64,000 bases of DNA from Actinopolyspora xinjiangensis (GTDB lineage Bacteria; Actinomycetota; Actinomycetes; Mycobacteriales; Pseudonocardiaceae), in the NCBI RefSeq assembly GCF_900104475.1, contig NZ_FNJR01000017.1, positions 1-64,000 of the forward strand, written 5' to 3'. The notes under the pieces were generated by a model. That model ran no database searches and was not told where the DNA came from. It worked only from the letters and a program-made list of their open reading frames with translations. A program made the position numbers and the translations under genes. The stretch's first letter is position 1. Each line of letters starts with the position of its first letter. Below, one piece after another: positions 1 to 6,964 of this stretch.

Positions 1-2
1 CC

Positions 3-359
3 ACCCCACCCACCCCCTGGTGGGACAACCGCGTGGTCTGGCTGCTGGCCCAATTCCACGGCCTGCCCGACGGAGTCACGATCGGCATGCGCCTCGACCC
101 GGACACCGGCCGACCGGCGGCGGCCACCATGACCGCCCCCGACGGCTCCACCACCGACATCACCCTCACCACCACGAACAACCGATACGAGGTCACCGAA
201 ACCGGACCCACCCCACTGTGGGAACCCGTCGAACACGCCCACCAGACCTGGCTGACCCACGGCAAACCCGACTGGCCCCGCCTCGGCATCACCGCCACCC
301 AACACCACCAACGGCTCTGGATCGACCACCCCCACAACCCCACCCACTGGACGCTGTAG
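3..359 (+). CDS. Partial 3' end of a peptide-maturation methyltransferase (ATP-grasp/FxLD type)
   Basis: The reading frame is open from the left edge of the window and stops at 357-359, so only the last 118 or so residues are present. They contain a beta-rich stretch (GVTIGMRLDPDTGRP, then a Thr-rich strand) and end in a tail of the form WEPVEHAHQTWL...RLGITAT...RLWIDHP. Tails of this form close the protein-L-isoaspartate-methyltransferase-like proteins that accompany ATP-grasp peptide ligases in RiPP pathways, where the methyltransferase domain lies upstream. The assignment rests on this C-terminal resemblance alone; the catalytic domain is outside the window. Codon use is unusually rich in CCC, CAC and ACC compared with the genes that follow, which could mean transfer. 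Confidence 0.55.
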   Translation, partial: TPPTPWWDNRVVWLLAQFHGLPDGVTIGMRLDPDTGRPAAATMTAPDGSTTDITLTTTNNRYEVTETGPTPLWEPVEHAHQTWLTHGKPDWPRLGITATQHHQRLWIDHPHNPTHWTL

Positions 360-461
360 TCAGCGGAACCCACTGGTTTCCGAGATCAGGAGAACGCGCT
401 CGTGCCGGACAGCGCACCGAATCCAACCCCGTCAGCGGTGCCGGTAAATTTCCGGTGGTGC

Positions 462-1886
462 TCACCGCGCCTGGTTCGGCCCGGTGGAACCGATGGGCGG
501 GAAGTTGCCGGTGCCGGGAACGGTGGTGGTCCGGGGGTCCTGCTGTGGTTCCGCTCCGACCGCCTCGTGGGAGTTGCCGGTATCGCCGGGTGACTTGTCC
601 TGCTCCCGATGCGCCAGCTCCTCGTGCAGCTTCTGCAGCAGGTTCCGTTCCCGGTCGGTGAGCTTGGCGTCCACAGCGGCCGGAACGGCGGGGTTGGAGT
701 TGCCGTCCTCGTGGGACTCGGAGTGCTGCCCGGCGGGGTGGTCGTTCTCGACCGGGGCGGGCTCGAAACTCGCGATCTCCGGAGGAGACGGAAAGTCGCC
801 GGGCTGGGGGTACTCACCGGGTTCCGGGAAGCCGAACGAATCCGCGTGGTTCGTGCTCGGGGCGGGATCGGGCAGGATGAAACCCGTCTCCTCCGGATCG
901 GGTTCCGGGGGCAGGGAGTTTTCCCGCCGGTGGCCGGACTCTCGGTAGTCGGATTCCCGGTAGCCGGACTCCCGACCGGGTTCCCGACGGCCGGACTCCT
1001 GGTAACCGGACTCGGGGAATCCGACCCCGAGCGGGTCCCTGTCGTCCGGCGGGTCCGTGTTCAGCGAGCTGCCGAATTCCGTGGCGGGCCACTCCGTGGT
1101 CATCTCCACCGAGGGCAGGTCCGGCTCCGGAGCGGGGAAGTCGGCGAGCGCGTCGGGCTCGTGAGGCTCCGGGCGTGGCGGGACGCCCAACGGGTCCTCG
1201 TGGGAGGACGGTTCGGCGAAGTCGGTGACCCGCTCCCGGTGCCTGGTGCCCCGTCTGGTCGGCTCCGGGGCGGGGAGGTCGTGGTCCACCCGCACCTCGT
1301 GCGCGACGGCCAGTGCTTCCCGGTGGTAGTCCGGCAGTTCGTCGCCGGTCCGGAAGGCCTCCACGGAGCACTGGATCCCGTGCCGGCGCAGGGCGCGCAG
1401 CAGCTGGTAGTCGGTGGGGCCGACCGCCGTGGCACCGTCCACTTCGACCAGCAGCACCCGGCGTGGCACCGCGCCCGCCGCGACTCCGGCCGCCGTCGTG
1501 CGCGCGGCGCACCACAGTGAGCGCAGGTTCGGCAGTCGTGCGGTGATCTCACGCAACGCCGCGGACACGTCGTCGATCCGCTCCGGTTCGGTGAAGCGGT
1601 GCTTGTCCGAGCTCTCCGGCGAGTCCACCGTGAGCCGCTCGGTGAGCCCGCTGCGGGAGTTGGTGCGGCCCAGAATCGAGGACAGCTCGCGCTGTTCGTC
1701 CCGCGTCACGGGTATCCCGCCCGCCAGCAGCGTTCCGGTGACGAATTCGGCGGCGCTGTCCGGCTGTCCCGCGCCCGCGAACTCGCGTGCCGCGTTGATC
1801 GCGTCGTCGTCCAGTCGGCCGGTCAACGCCAGCAGCAGCTCGTGCAGCCGGTCGACCGGACCGGCGCTGTTCGCCACGTCCACCAC
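462..1886 (-). CDS. Uncharacterised protein with acidic repeat-rich C-terminal half; paralogue of the adjacent upstream gene
   Basis: The 474-residue product starts at GTG 1886, with AAGGAG seven bases upstream. I do not recognise a named family. Residues about 8-75 form a helical segment containing HELLLALTGRLDDDAINAAREFAG; residues about 105-200 look like an alpha/beta domain (PRRVLLVEVDGATAV, then LLRALRRHGIQCSVEAF). After residue 200 the protein becomes Pro/Glu/Asp-rich and low in complexity, with a degenerate ESGYxESG-type repeat encoded at about 930-1020. The neighbour at 2041-2664 shares both ordered segments but lacks the long tail, so the two are paralogues. They are separated by about 150 bp on the same strand and are probably co-transcribed. 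No signal peptide or membrane segment is visible. Confidence 0.7.
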   Translation of the reverse strand: MVDVANSAGPVDRLHELLLALTGRLDDDAINAAREFAGAGQPDSAAEFVTGTLLAGGIPVTRDEQRELSSILGRTNSRSGLTERLTVDSPESSDKHRFTEPERIDDVSAALREITARLPNLRSLWCAARTTAAGVAAGAVPRRVLLVEVDGATAVGPTDYQLLRALRRHGIQCSVEAFRTGDELPDYHREALAVAHEVRVDHDLPAPEPTRRGTRHRERVTDFAEPSSHEDPLGVPPRPEPHEPDALADFPAPEPDLPSVEMTTEWPATEFGSSLNTDPPDDRDPLGVGFPESGYQESGRREPGRESGYRESDYRESGHRRENSLPPEPDPEETGFILPDPAPSTNHADSFGFPEPGEYPQPGDFPSPPEIASFEPAPVENDHPAGQHSESHEDGNSNPAVPAAVDAKLTDRERNLLQKLHEELAHREQDKSPGDTGNSHEAVGAEPQQDPRTTTVPGTGNFPPIGSTGPNQAR

Positions 1887-2040
1887 GGGTTTCTCCTTAG
1901 TTGCCTACTCGAGGTGCCCCGCGCGGCCGCGAGGCGCCGGCTTCACGTCGACCACCGACCGGCCACGGAACACGCCGGATGCCGAGAGATCCGAGGGAAG
2001 AGCGTTTCGGGGCGTCGTGGTGCTGGTCGGTCACCGGTGA

Positions 2041-2664
2041 TCAGTGCGAGCCCGTGAGTTCGCCGCTGCCGGTGCAGATCAGGTTCGAGGCGAGCTGTGC
2101 GCGGCCGTGGTACTCCGGCGGCTCGATCTCGGTGGGAAGCACCTCCACGAGGGGGGTGTGGTTGCCGAGGGCGCGCAGGATTCGTTGGATCTCGCCGGTC
2201 AGTTCGACCGGATCGCCGCTGGTGCTGACCAGTACCACCCGACTCTGGGGCTCCGAGGCCGCCGCGGTGGTGTCGCGCCGCCAGCTGTCGCGGACCTCGC
2301 CGACTCCGGGGCGGCCGCGCAGCGTCGCGCCCAGCACGAGCGCCTCCGAGTCACCCTTGTCGTCCCCCGGGGCGGCCGCCGTGAACGCGTGGCGGCGCTG
2401 CGGTGATCCGTCCTCCGGCAGGATCGCCCCCACAGCGGCCGGATCGGCTCCCATGGGCAGCAGTGCCTCGGAGAGCAGCCGGTGATCGGCATCGGTCAGC
2501 CCGATGCGCTCCCGTACCAGTTGCTTCGGCAGCGAGACGGCCACCACTTCCCCGGCCGCGCCCGCCAGCCAGTCGCGGTAGCGCCACAGTGACTCGTCCG
2601 GGATGCGGCCCGCGAGCCGGAGCAACAGCTCGTGACACAACAGGCTGGTGTCGCGGTCGGTCAC
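2041..2664 (-). CDS. Uncharacterised protein, short paralogue of the following gene
   Basis: The 207-residue product starts at GTG 2664 with GGAGGGG about ten bases upstream. The N-terminal segment (CHELLLRLAGRIPDESLWRYRDW, then LTDADHRLLSEALLPMG) matches the start of the 474-residue neighbour. The C-terminal segment (SRVVLVSTSGDPVEL, IQRILRALGNHTPLVEVLP, PPEYHGRAQLASNLI) matches that neighbour's alpha/beta domain. The Tyr-His pair in PEYHGRA is also present there as PDYHREA. No catalytic motif or transmembrane segment is visible, and I cannot assign a function. The two genes probably form an operon led by this one. Confidence 0.7.
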   Translation of the reverse strand: MTDRDTSLLCHELLLRLAGRIPDESLWRYRDWLAGAAGEVVAVSLPKQLVRERIGLTDADHRLLSEALLPMGADPAAVGAILPEDGSPQRRHAFTAAAPGDDKGDSEALVLGATLRGRPGVGEVRDSWRRDTTAAASEPQSRVVLVSTSGDPVELTGEIQRILRALGNHTPLVEVLPTEIEPPEYHGRAQLASNLICTGSGELTGSH

Positions 2665-2926
2665 GTCTCGTCATCCCCTCCGGGGCGAGGCCCCAGCACG
2701 CTGCGTCGAACTGCTATCGGCATTTGCATCCGTATGGGTGATTTTCCCTCGGAAATCTCTGCGATCAACCCGCAACACGCATCCGGCTCTTGTTACTCAC
2801 AGCTCACTATAGACAGCACTGTCCTCTGAATGGGTGAGTGCATGCTCTTCCGATTCGCCGAGGAGGACGTGGCTCCGGGCAGCGATGCGGACACCCGTTC
2901 CCGTGATGACGAGCCCCGGCCCGGCA

Positions 2927-3394
2927 TCAGTGGCCCTCGGCGACCTCGGCGATCAGTTCCACCTCGACCGGCGCTCCCATCGGAAGTTCGGCCACACCGA
3001 CCGCCGAGCGCGCGTGTGCCCCGGACTCGCCGAACACCTCTCCGAGCAGCTCCGAAGCGCCGTTGAGCACCCCGGGCTGACCGGTGAACCCCTCTGCCGA
3101 GGCGACGAAACCGACCACTTTGACCACCCCGGCCAACGAGTCCAGCCCGACGACGCCGTCCACCGCCGCCAGCGCGTTCAGGGTGCAGATCCGTGCCAAC
3201 CCCCGCGCCGTGTCGGGATCGACCTCCCCACCCACCTTGCCGGTGGCCGACAACGTGCCGGAGACGATGGGCAGCTGTCCCGCGGTGTGGACGTGGTTCC
3301 CGGTTCGCACGGCGGGAACGTAAGAGGCCACGGGACGTGCCACTTCCGGCAGCTCCACCCCGAGCTCGGCCAAACGGTCGGTCCAGATACCCAT
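2927..3394 (-). CDS. RidA/YjgF-type enamine/imine deaminase family protein
   Basis: The 155-residue product fits the single-domain Rid family, which hydrolyses reactive enamine/imine intermediates released by PLP enzymes. Visible family features are a GNHVHTAGQLPI segment near residue 32, a central helix (GLARICTLNALAAVDGVVG), and the C-terminal HARSAVGVAELPMGAPVEVELIA block whose Arg129 sits where Rid proteins carry the carboxylate-binding arginine. I chose ATG 3394; an open frame extends upstream but loses similarity. In M. tuberculosis the equivalent gene (Rv3678c) lies beside a DUF4177 gene and the ArsA-like pair, exactly as here. The substrate is not deducible. Confidence 0.9.
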   Translation of the reverse strand: MGIWTDRLAELGVELPEVARPVASYVPAVRTGNHVHTAGQLPIVSGTLSATGKVGGEVDPDTARGLARICTLNALAAVDGVVGLDSLAGVVKVVGFVASAEGFTGQPGVLNGASELLGEVFGESGAHARSAVGVAELPMGAPVEVELIAEVAEGH

Positions 3395-3454
3395 GGCGAA
3401 CGCACCAATCTCTCGGCAACGGGACCGGCGGTGAACTCCGCCGGCCCCACGGAA

Positions 3455-3490
3455 CCGGTCGTCCCCGCACCGCTGAGCGGGGACGACCGG
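3455..3490 (-). terminator. Perfect 14-bp stem hairpin between the DUF4177 and RidA genes
   Basis: CCGGTCGTCCCCGC (3455-3468) and its exact complement (3477-3490) flank an 8-base loop. No T-tract follows on either strand, so it is either a factor-assisted terminator after the DUF4177 gene or an mRNA-stability structure in a two-gene transcript. It lies in the 244-bp gap between the two minus-strand genes. Confidence 0.5.
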
Positions 3491-3638
3491 AGAATCACTC
3501 GATTCGAGGACGGGAGCGCGGTCGCACGCCACCGTCCCGACGTCCCTCGTTCGACCTCCGGTTTCCCGGAGAGGAGTGGGCGGGGAACACCGCCGGACGA
3601 GCACCCCGCGGCCCCGGCCGGAGAACCCGGCGGGCTCG

Positions 3639-3794
3639 TTATTCCTTCGGACGCTTCATGTAGGCGACCATCTGCTCACCGGTCGGTCCCGGCAGGACGG
3701 CGACGAGCTCCCAGCCGTCCTCACCCCACTGGTCGAGGATCTGCTTGGTCGCGTGGCTGAGCAGCGGCACTGTCGAGTACTCCCACTTGGTCAT
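3639..3794 (-). CDS. DUF4177 small protein (Rv3678A-like)
   Basis: This 51-residue protein reads MTKWEYSTVPLLSHATKQ, then ILDQWGEDGWELVAVLP, and ends TGEQMVAYMKRPKE. The aromatic KWEY start, the Trp-Gly-x-x-Gly-Trp-Glu-Leu core and the final YMKRP are typical of DUF4177. Function is unknown. It sits between RidA and the divergent ArsA-like operon, as in mycobacteria (Rv3678A). The start ATG is 3794; the 152-bp gap to the divergent GTG at 3947 should hold both promoters. Confidence 0.85.
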   Translation of the reverse strand: MTKWEYSTVPLLSHATKQILDQWGEDGWELVAVLPGPTGEQMVAYMKRPKE

Positions 3795-3946
3795 GCCGCC
3801 ACCCTAAGAGGCTGTCTCGAGCCCGGTACCTCGGGCTGGCGTGTTCGACCCGGTCAGGGCATCAACCGAGCCGGGTCCGGCTCGCACCGCCACCCCACCA
3901 GCTCGCCGAGCGGACAACGCCCCCCGGATGAGCCTAGGCTGATCGT

Positions 3947-4951
3947 GTGAGCTCTGAATGGGATCGCGACCTCGATCGTGCGAGGCTGCACTTCGTCAGC
4001 GGCAAGGGCGGAGCGGGCAAGACCACCGCCGCCGCTTCCCTGGCGCTCGCCCTGGCCACCGGCGGTCGCCGGGTACTGCTCGCCGAGGTCGAGGGCAGGC
4101 AGGGGCTGGCACAGCTGTTCGACACCCCGCCGCTGGAGTACTCCGAGCGGCGGTTGGCGGCGGCACCCGGCGGGGGAGAGGTGCGAGCCCTGGCCATCGA
4201 GGCGGAGGCCGCCCTGCTGGAGTACCTGGCCATGTACTACAGCCTCGGCGTCGCCGGGCGCACGCTGCGCAGGATGGGGGCCATCGAGTTCGCCACCACA
4301 TTGGCCCCGGGACTGCGCGACGTGCTGTTCACCGGCAAGCTCAAGGAGTGCGTGCGCCGCACCGACCCCAACGGGCGGCACACCTACGACGCCGTGGTGG
4401 TGGACGCGCCCCCCACCGGCCGGATCGTCCGCTTCCTCGACGTCACGCGGGCCATGGCCGACCTGGCCAGGATGGGCCCCATCCACGGCCAGAGCGAGGA
4501 GGTCGCGGGCCTGCTGCACTCCTCGGACACCGTGGTGCACCTGGTGACGTTGCCGGAACAGCTGCCCGTGCGGGAGACCCTGGAAACGGTGGAGGAACTC
4601 GACGCGGCCGAGCTGCGCCCGGGAGCCGTGCTGCTGAACCGGGTCCGCCCCCACCGGCTGGCGACCCGCTCGGTGCTGGCCGCCGCGGGAGGCAGGGTCG
4701 ACGCCACCAGGATCCGGGGTGGTCTGGAGTCGGCCGGGCTGGACTGGAACGACGAGGTGCTCGACGGCCTGGTAGCCGAGACCATCGAGCACGCCGGGCG
4801 GGCCGGTGCCGAACTCGCGGCCCGCGAACAACTGGACAACGCCGCGCTGCCGTTCGTCGAGCTGCCCGACTACATCGACGGGATCGACGTCGCGGCGCTC
4901 TACGAACTCGCCGAAGGTCTCGTCGGTCGCGGTGTCGGAGGAAGCAGATGA
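3947..4951 (+). CDS. ArsA/Get3-like ATPase, first subunit (BagA/Rv3679-like)
   Basis: The 334-residue P-loop ATPase belongs to the ArsA/Get3/MinD superfamily. A deviant Walker A GKGGAGKT at residues 19-26 retains the signature lysine (K20); the switch-like [10 protein letters not shown] motif lies near residue 147. It lacks transmembrane segments and is predicted cytoplasmic. In mycobacteria the homologous pair Rv3679/Rv3680 (BagA/BagB) has been studied as Get3 homologues rather than arsenite pumps; no arsenical-resistance gene is nearby here. The start is GTG 3947. Its stop overlaps the ATG of the second ATPase (ATGA), pointing to translational coupling and a heteromeric complex. Confidence 0.9.
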   Translation: MSSEWDRDLDRARLHFVSGKGGAGKTTAAASLALALATGGRRVLLAEVEGRQGLAQLFDTPPLEYSERRLAAAPGGGEVRALAIEAEAALLEYLAMYYSLGVAGRTLRRMGAIEFATTLAPGLRDVLFTGKLKECVRRTDPNGRHTYDAVVVDAPPTGRIVRFLDVTRAMADLARMGPIHGQSEEVAGLLHSSDTVVHLVTLPEQLPVRETLETVEELDAAELRPGAVLLNRVRPHRLATRSVLAAAGGRVDATRIRGGLESAGLDWNDEVLDGLVAETIEHAGRAGAELAAREQLDNAALPFVELPDYIDGIDVAALYELAEGLVGRGVGGSR

Positions 4952-6084
4952 ACGAACGGTCGGGCCCCGGACGACTCGACATCGATCGGTTGCTCGACGA
5001 CCCCGGCAACCGGATTCTCGTGTGCTGCGGCTCCGGTGGGGTCGGCAAGACGACCACGGCGGCGGCGCTGGGAATCCGAGCCGCCGCCCGCGGCCGCAAG
5101 ACCGTGGTGCTGACCATCGATCCGGCACGCAGGCTGGCCCAGGCCCTCGGGCTGGCCGAACTGGACAACAACCCCCGCGAGGTGGAGCTCGAACAGGGCG
5201 AGTCCGGCGAGCTCCATGCCATGATGCTCGACATGCGCAGGACCTTCGACGACATGGTCCTGGCGCACGCGGGACGCGAGCGGGCGCGCCAGATCCTGGA
5301 CAACCCCTTCTACCAGACCGTGTCGACCTCGTTCTCCGGAACGCAGGAGTACATGGCGATGGAGAAGCTCGGGCAGCTGGCGGCCGAGGACACCTGGGAC
5401 CTGATCGTGGTGGACACGCCGCCGAGCCGTTCCGCGCTGGACTTCCTCGACGCGCCGCAGCGGCTGTCTACCATCCTGGACGGCAGGTTGATCCGGATGC
5501 TGGCCAGCCCGGCCCGGGCGGGCGGCAAGGGGCTCCGTCGGATCGTCGGGGCGGGGTTCGGCATGTTCGCCAAGGCCGTCTCCACGATCGTCGGCCGCCA
5601 ACTGCTGGCGGACGCCGCCGCCTTCGTGCAGGCCTTCGATTCCACGTTCGGCGGTTTCCGGGAACGGGCCGACCACACCTACCGGCTGTTGCGCTCGGAG
5701 GGAACCCGCTTCCTGGTGGTGGCCGCGCCGGAACCGGACGCGTTGCGGGAGGCCTCCTACTTCGTGGAACGCCTCTCCTCGGAGCACATGCCGCTCGCGG
5801 GGATGGTCGCCAACCGCACGCATCCGGTGCTGGCGGACCTGCCCGCCACGAGGGCGCTGTCGGCCGCCGAGGAGCTGGAGGCCGCCGGTTCGGCGCCGCT
5901 GGCCGCCTCGGTCCTGCGGCTGCACGCGGACCGGGTGGCCGTGGCGGAACGGGAGAAACGCCTGCTGGCGCGGTTCACCAGAGCACATCCCGAGGTCGAG
6001 CTCGGCAGCGTTCCCGCGCTGCCGGACGAGGTCCACGACCAGTACGGCCTGCGCGAGATCGGTCGCAGGCTGGCCCGGGAGTGA
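4948..6084 (+). CDS. ArsA/Get3-like ATPase, second subunit (BagB/Rv3680-like)
   Basis: The 378-residue partner of the preceding ATPase starts at the ATG inside an ATGA overlap. Its P-loop is GSGGVGKTT (residues 28-36): the catalytic lysine K34 is present, but the MinD/ArsA signature lysine is replaced by Ser29, unlike the first subunit. A second nucleotide motif [19 protein letters not shown] follows near residue 153. The asymmetry suggests the two subunits form a heterodimer in which one supplies the signature lysine in trans; this is inference. The longer upstream open frame is a shadow of the first gene. Confidence 0.9.
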   Translation: MNERSGPGRLDIDRLLDDPGNRILVCCGSGGVGKTTTAAALGIRAAARGRKTVVLTIDPARRLAQALGLAELDNNPREVELEQGESGELHAMMLDMRRTFDDMVLAHAGRERARQILDNPFYQTVSTSFSGTQEYMAMEKLGQLAAEDTWDLIVVDTPPSRSALDFLDAPQRLSTILDGRLIRMLASPARAGGKGLRRIVGAGFGMFAKAVSTIVGRQLLADAAAFVQAFDSTFGGFRERADHTYRLLRSEGTRFLVVAAPEPDALREASYFVERLSSEHMPLAGMVANRTHPVLADLPATRALSAAEELEAAGSAPLAASVLRLHADRVAVAEREKRLLARFTRAHPEVELGSVPALPDEVHDQYGLREIGRRLARE

Positions 6085-6428
6085 GGCCGCTCTCCGGGCG
6101 GGCTACCTCCGGCAACCCGGGGACGGGCAGGGCCCGTACCCCGAGGTCGGACAAGAGTGGCTCGTCGATCCGGCGCGGCAGCGCCGAACCACCACTCGCG
6201 ACACCGGCACCGTCGCGATCCTGTTGAGCCGTCCCTGACTCATCAGCCCCGGTCCTGACAGCTCCGTCGGAACCACCACCGCGCTCACAGGGTTCCCCGG
6301 TGCGGTTCTCGCGCGGAGGGCCGACGTGGCGCGGTACCTGCCCGACGTCGGGCCCGGCCGTTCACGGGACCGCGCGAGGTTCCGCCGCTCGACCAGCCGC
6401 GAAACCCCACGCTGCGGGCAGCTTTCCC
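6085..6428. other. Intergenic gap between convergent ATPase and whiB genes
   Basis: These 344 bp carry no convincing gene. The main content is one copy of a dispersed palindromic repeat (6297-6386, listed separately). Upstream of the repeat I see no T-tracted terminator. Confidence 0.6.
6297..6386 (-). repeat. Dispersed imperfectly palindromic intergenic element, copy 1
   Basis: Read on the minus strand, this copy begins GGCGGAACCTCGCGCGG, carries GGGCAGGTACCGC in the middle and ends with GCGCGAGAACCGCACCGG. The same ordered blocks occur at 10865-10957 and 56359-56452 on the plus strand. The two ends are partly complementary, so the transcript could fold into a long hairpin. It lies between the convergent ends of the ATPase operon and whiB. 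Confidence 0.7.
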
Positions 6429-6728
6429 TCAACCCAGCTGGTAGGCGTCGGCCTGGGAGTAGTCCTCACGGGCCGCCTCCAGCAGCTCACGCCAGTTGCG
6501 CACGTCCGGACGCCTGCGCAGTAGCGCGCGCCGTTCGCGTTCGGTCATGCCGCCCCAGACACCGAACTCGATCCGCTTGTCCAGCGCCTCCGCCAGGCAC
6601 TCGGTCCGGACGGGACAGCCGAAGCAGATGGTGCGCGCCTTGCGCTGCTCCGCGCCTCGTACGAAAAGCTGGTCCGGGTTCTTGTCGCGGCACGCCGCGT
6701 TCACCCGCCAGTCCCCCTGTTCGAGCAT
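6429..6728 (-). CDS. whiB4: WhiB-family iron-sulfur transcription factor (WhiB4-like)
   Basis: From ATG 6728 the product has 99 residues. Four cluster-binding cysteines are C13, C35, C38 and C44 (C-x21-C-x2-C-x5-C), followed by the family turn GVWGG at 56-60 and a basic MTERERRALLRRRP segment. This spacing and the segment around LFVRGAEQRKA match mycobacterial WhiB4, and the position between the ArsA-like pair and ponA2 is the same as Rv3681c. WhiB4 proteins are redox-sensing DNA-binding regulators linked to oxidative stress. A GTG at 6851 would extend the N-terminus by 41 residues without similarity; GGGGGA just upstream of 6728 favours the shorter form. Confidence 0.9.
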   Translation of the reverse strand: MLEQGDWRVNAACRDKNPDQLFVRGAEQRKARTICFGCPVRTECLAEALDKRIEFGVWGGMTERERRALLRRRPDVRNWRELLEAAREDYSQADAYQLG

Positions 6729-6964
6729 CAAATCCCCCAGCTCCTCACTGGATCGTCGGCGACCGTACAACCACCGGGCCCCCGGCACCGGCCCTCGTGA
6801 ACGTGCCCCCGGCACGCTCACGAAACCTTGTCGCTGGACGTGGACGCACACTAGGAGATCTCGGTTCCGTAGCCAACCGACTTTCGTGGGAATTTTCTTT
6901 CACGCTCATCACATCGGGGGTTATTGACCGTGACAGCGAGTGGTGTGAAGCCGCTGGTCTTACC

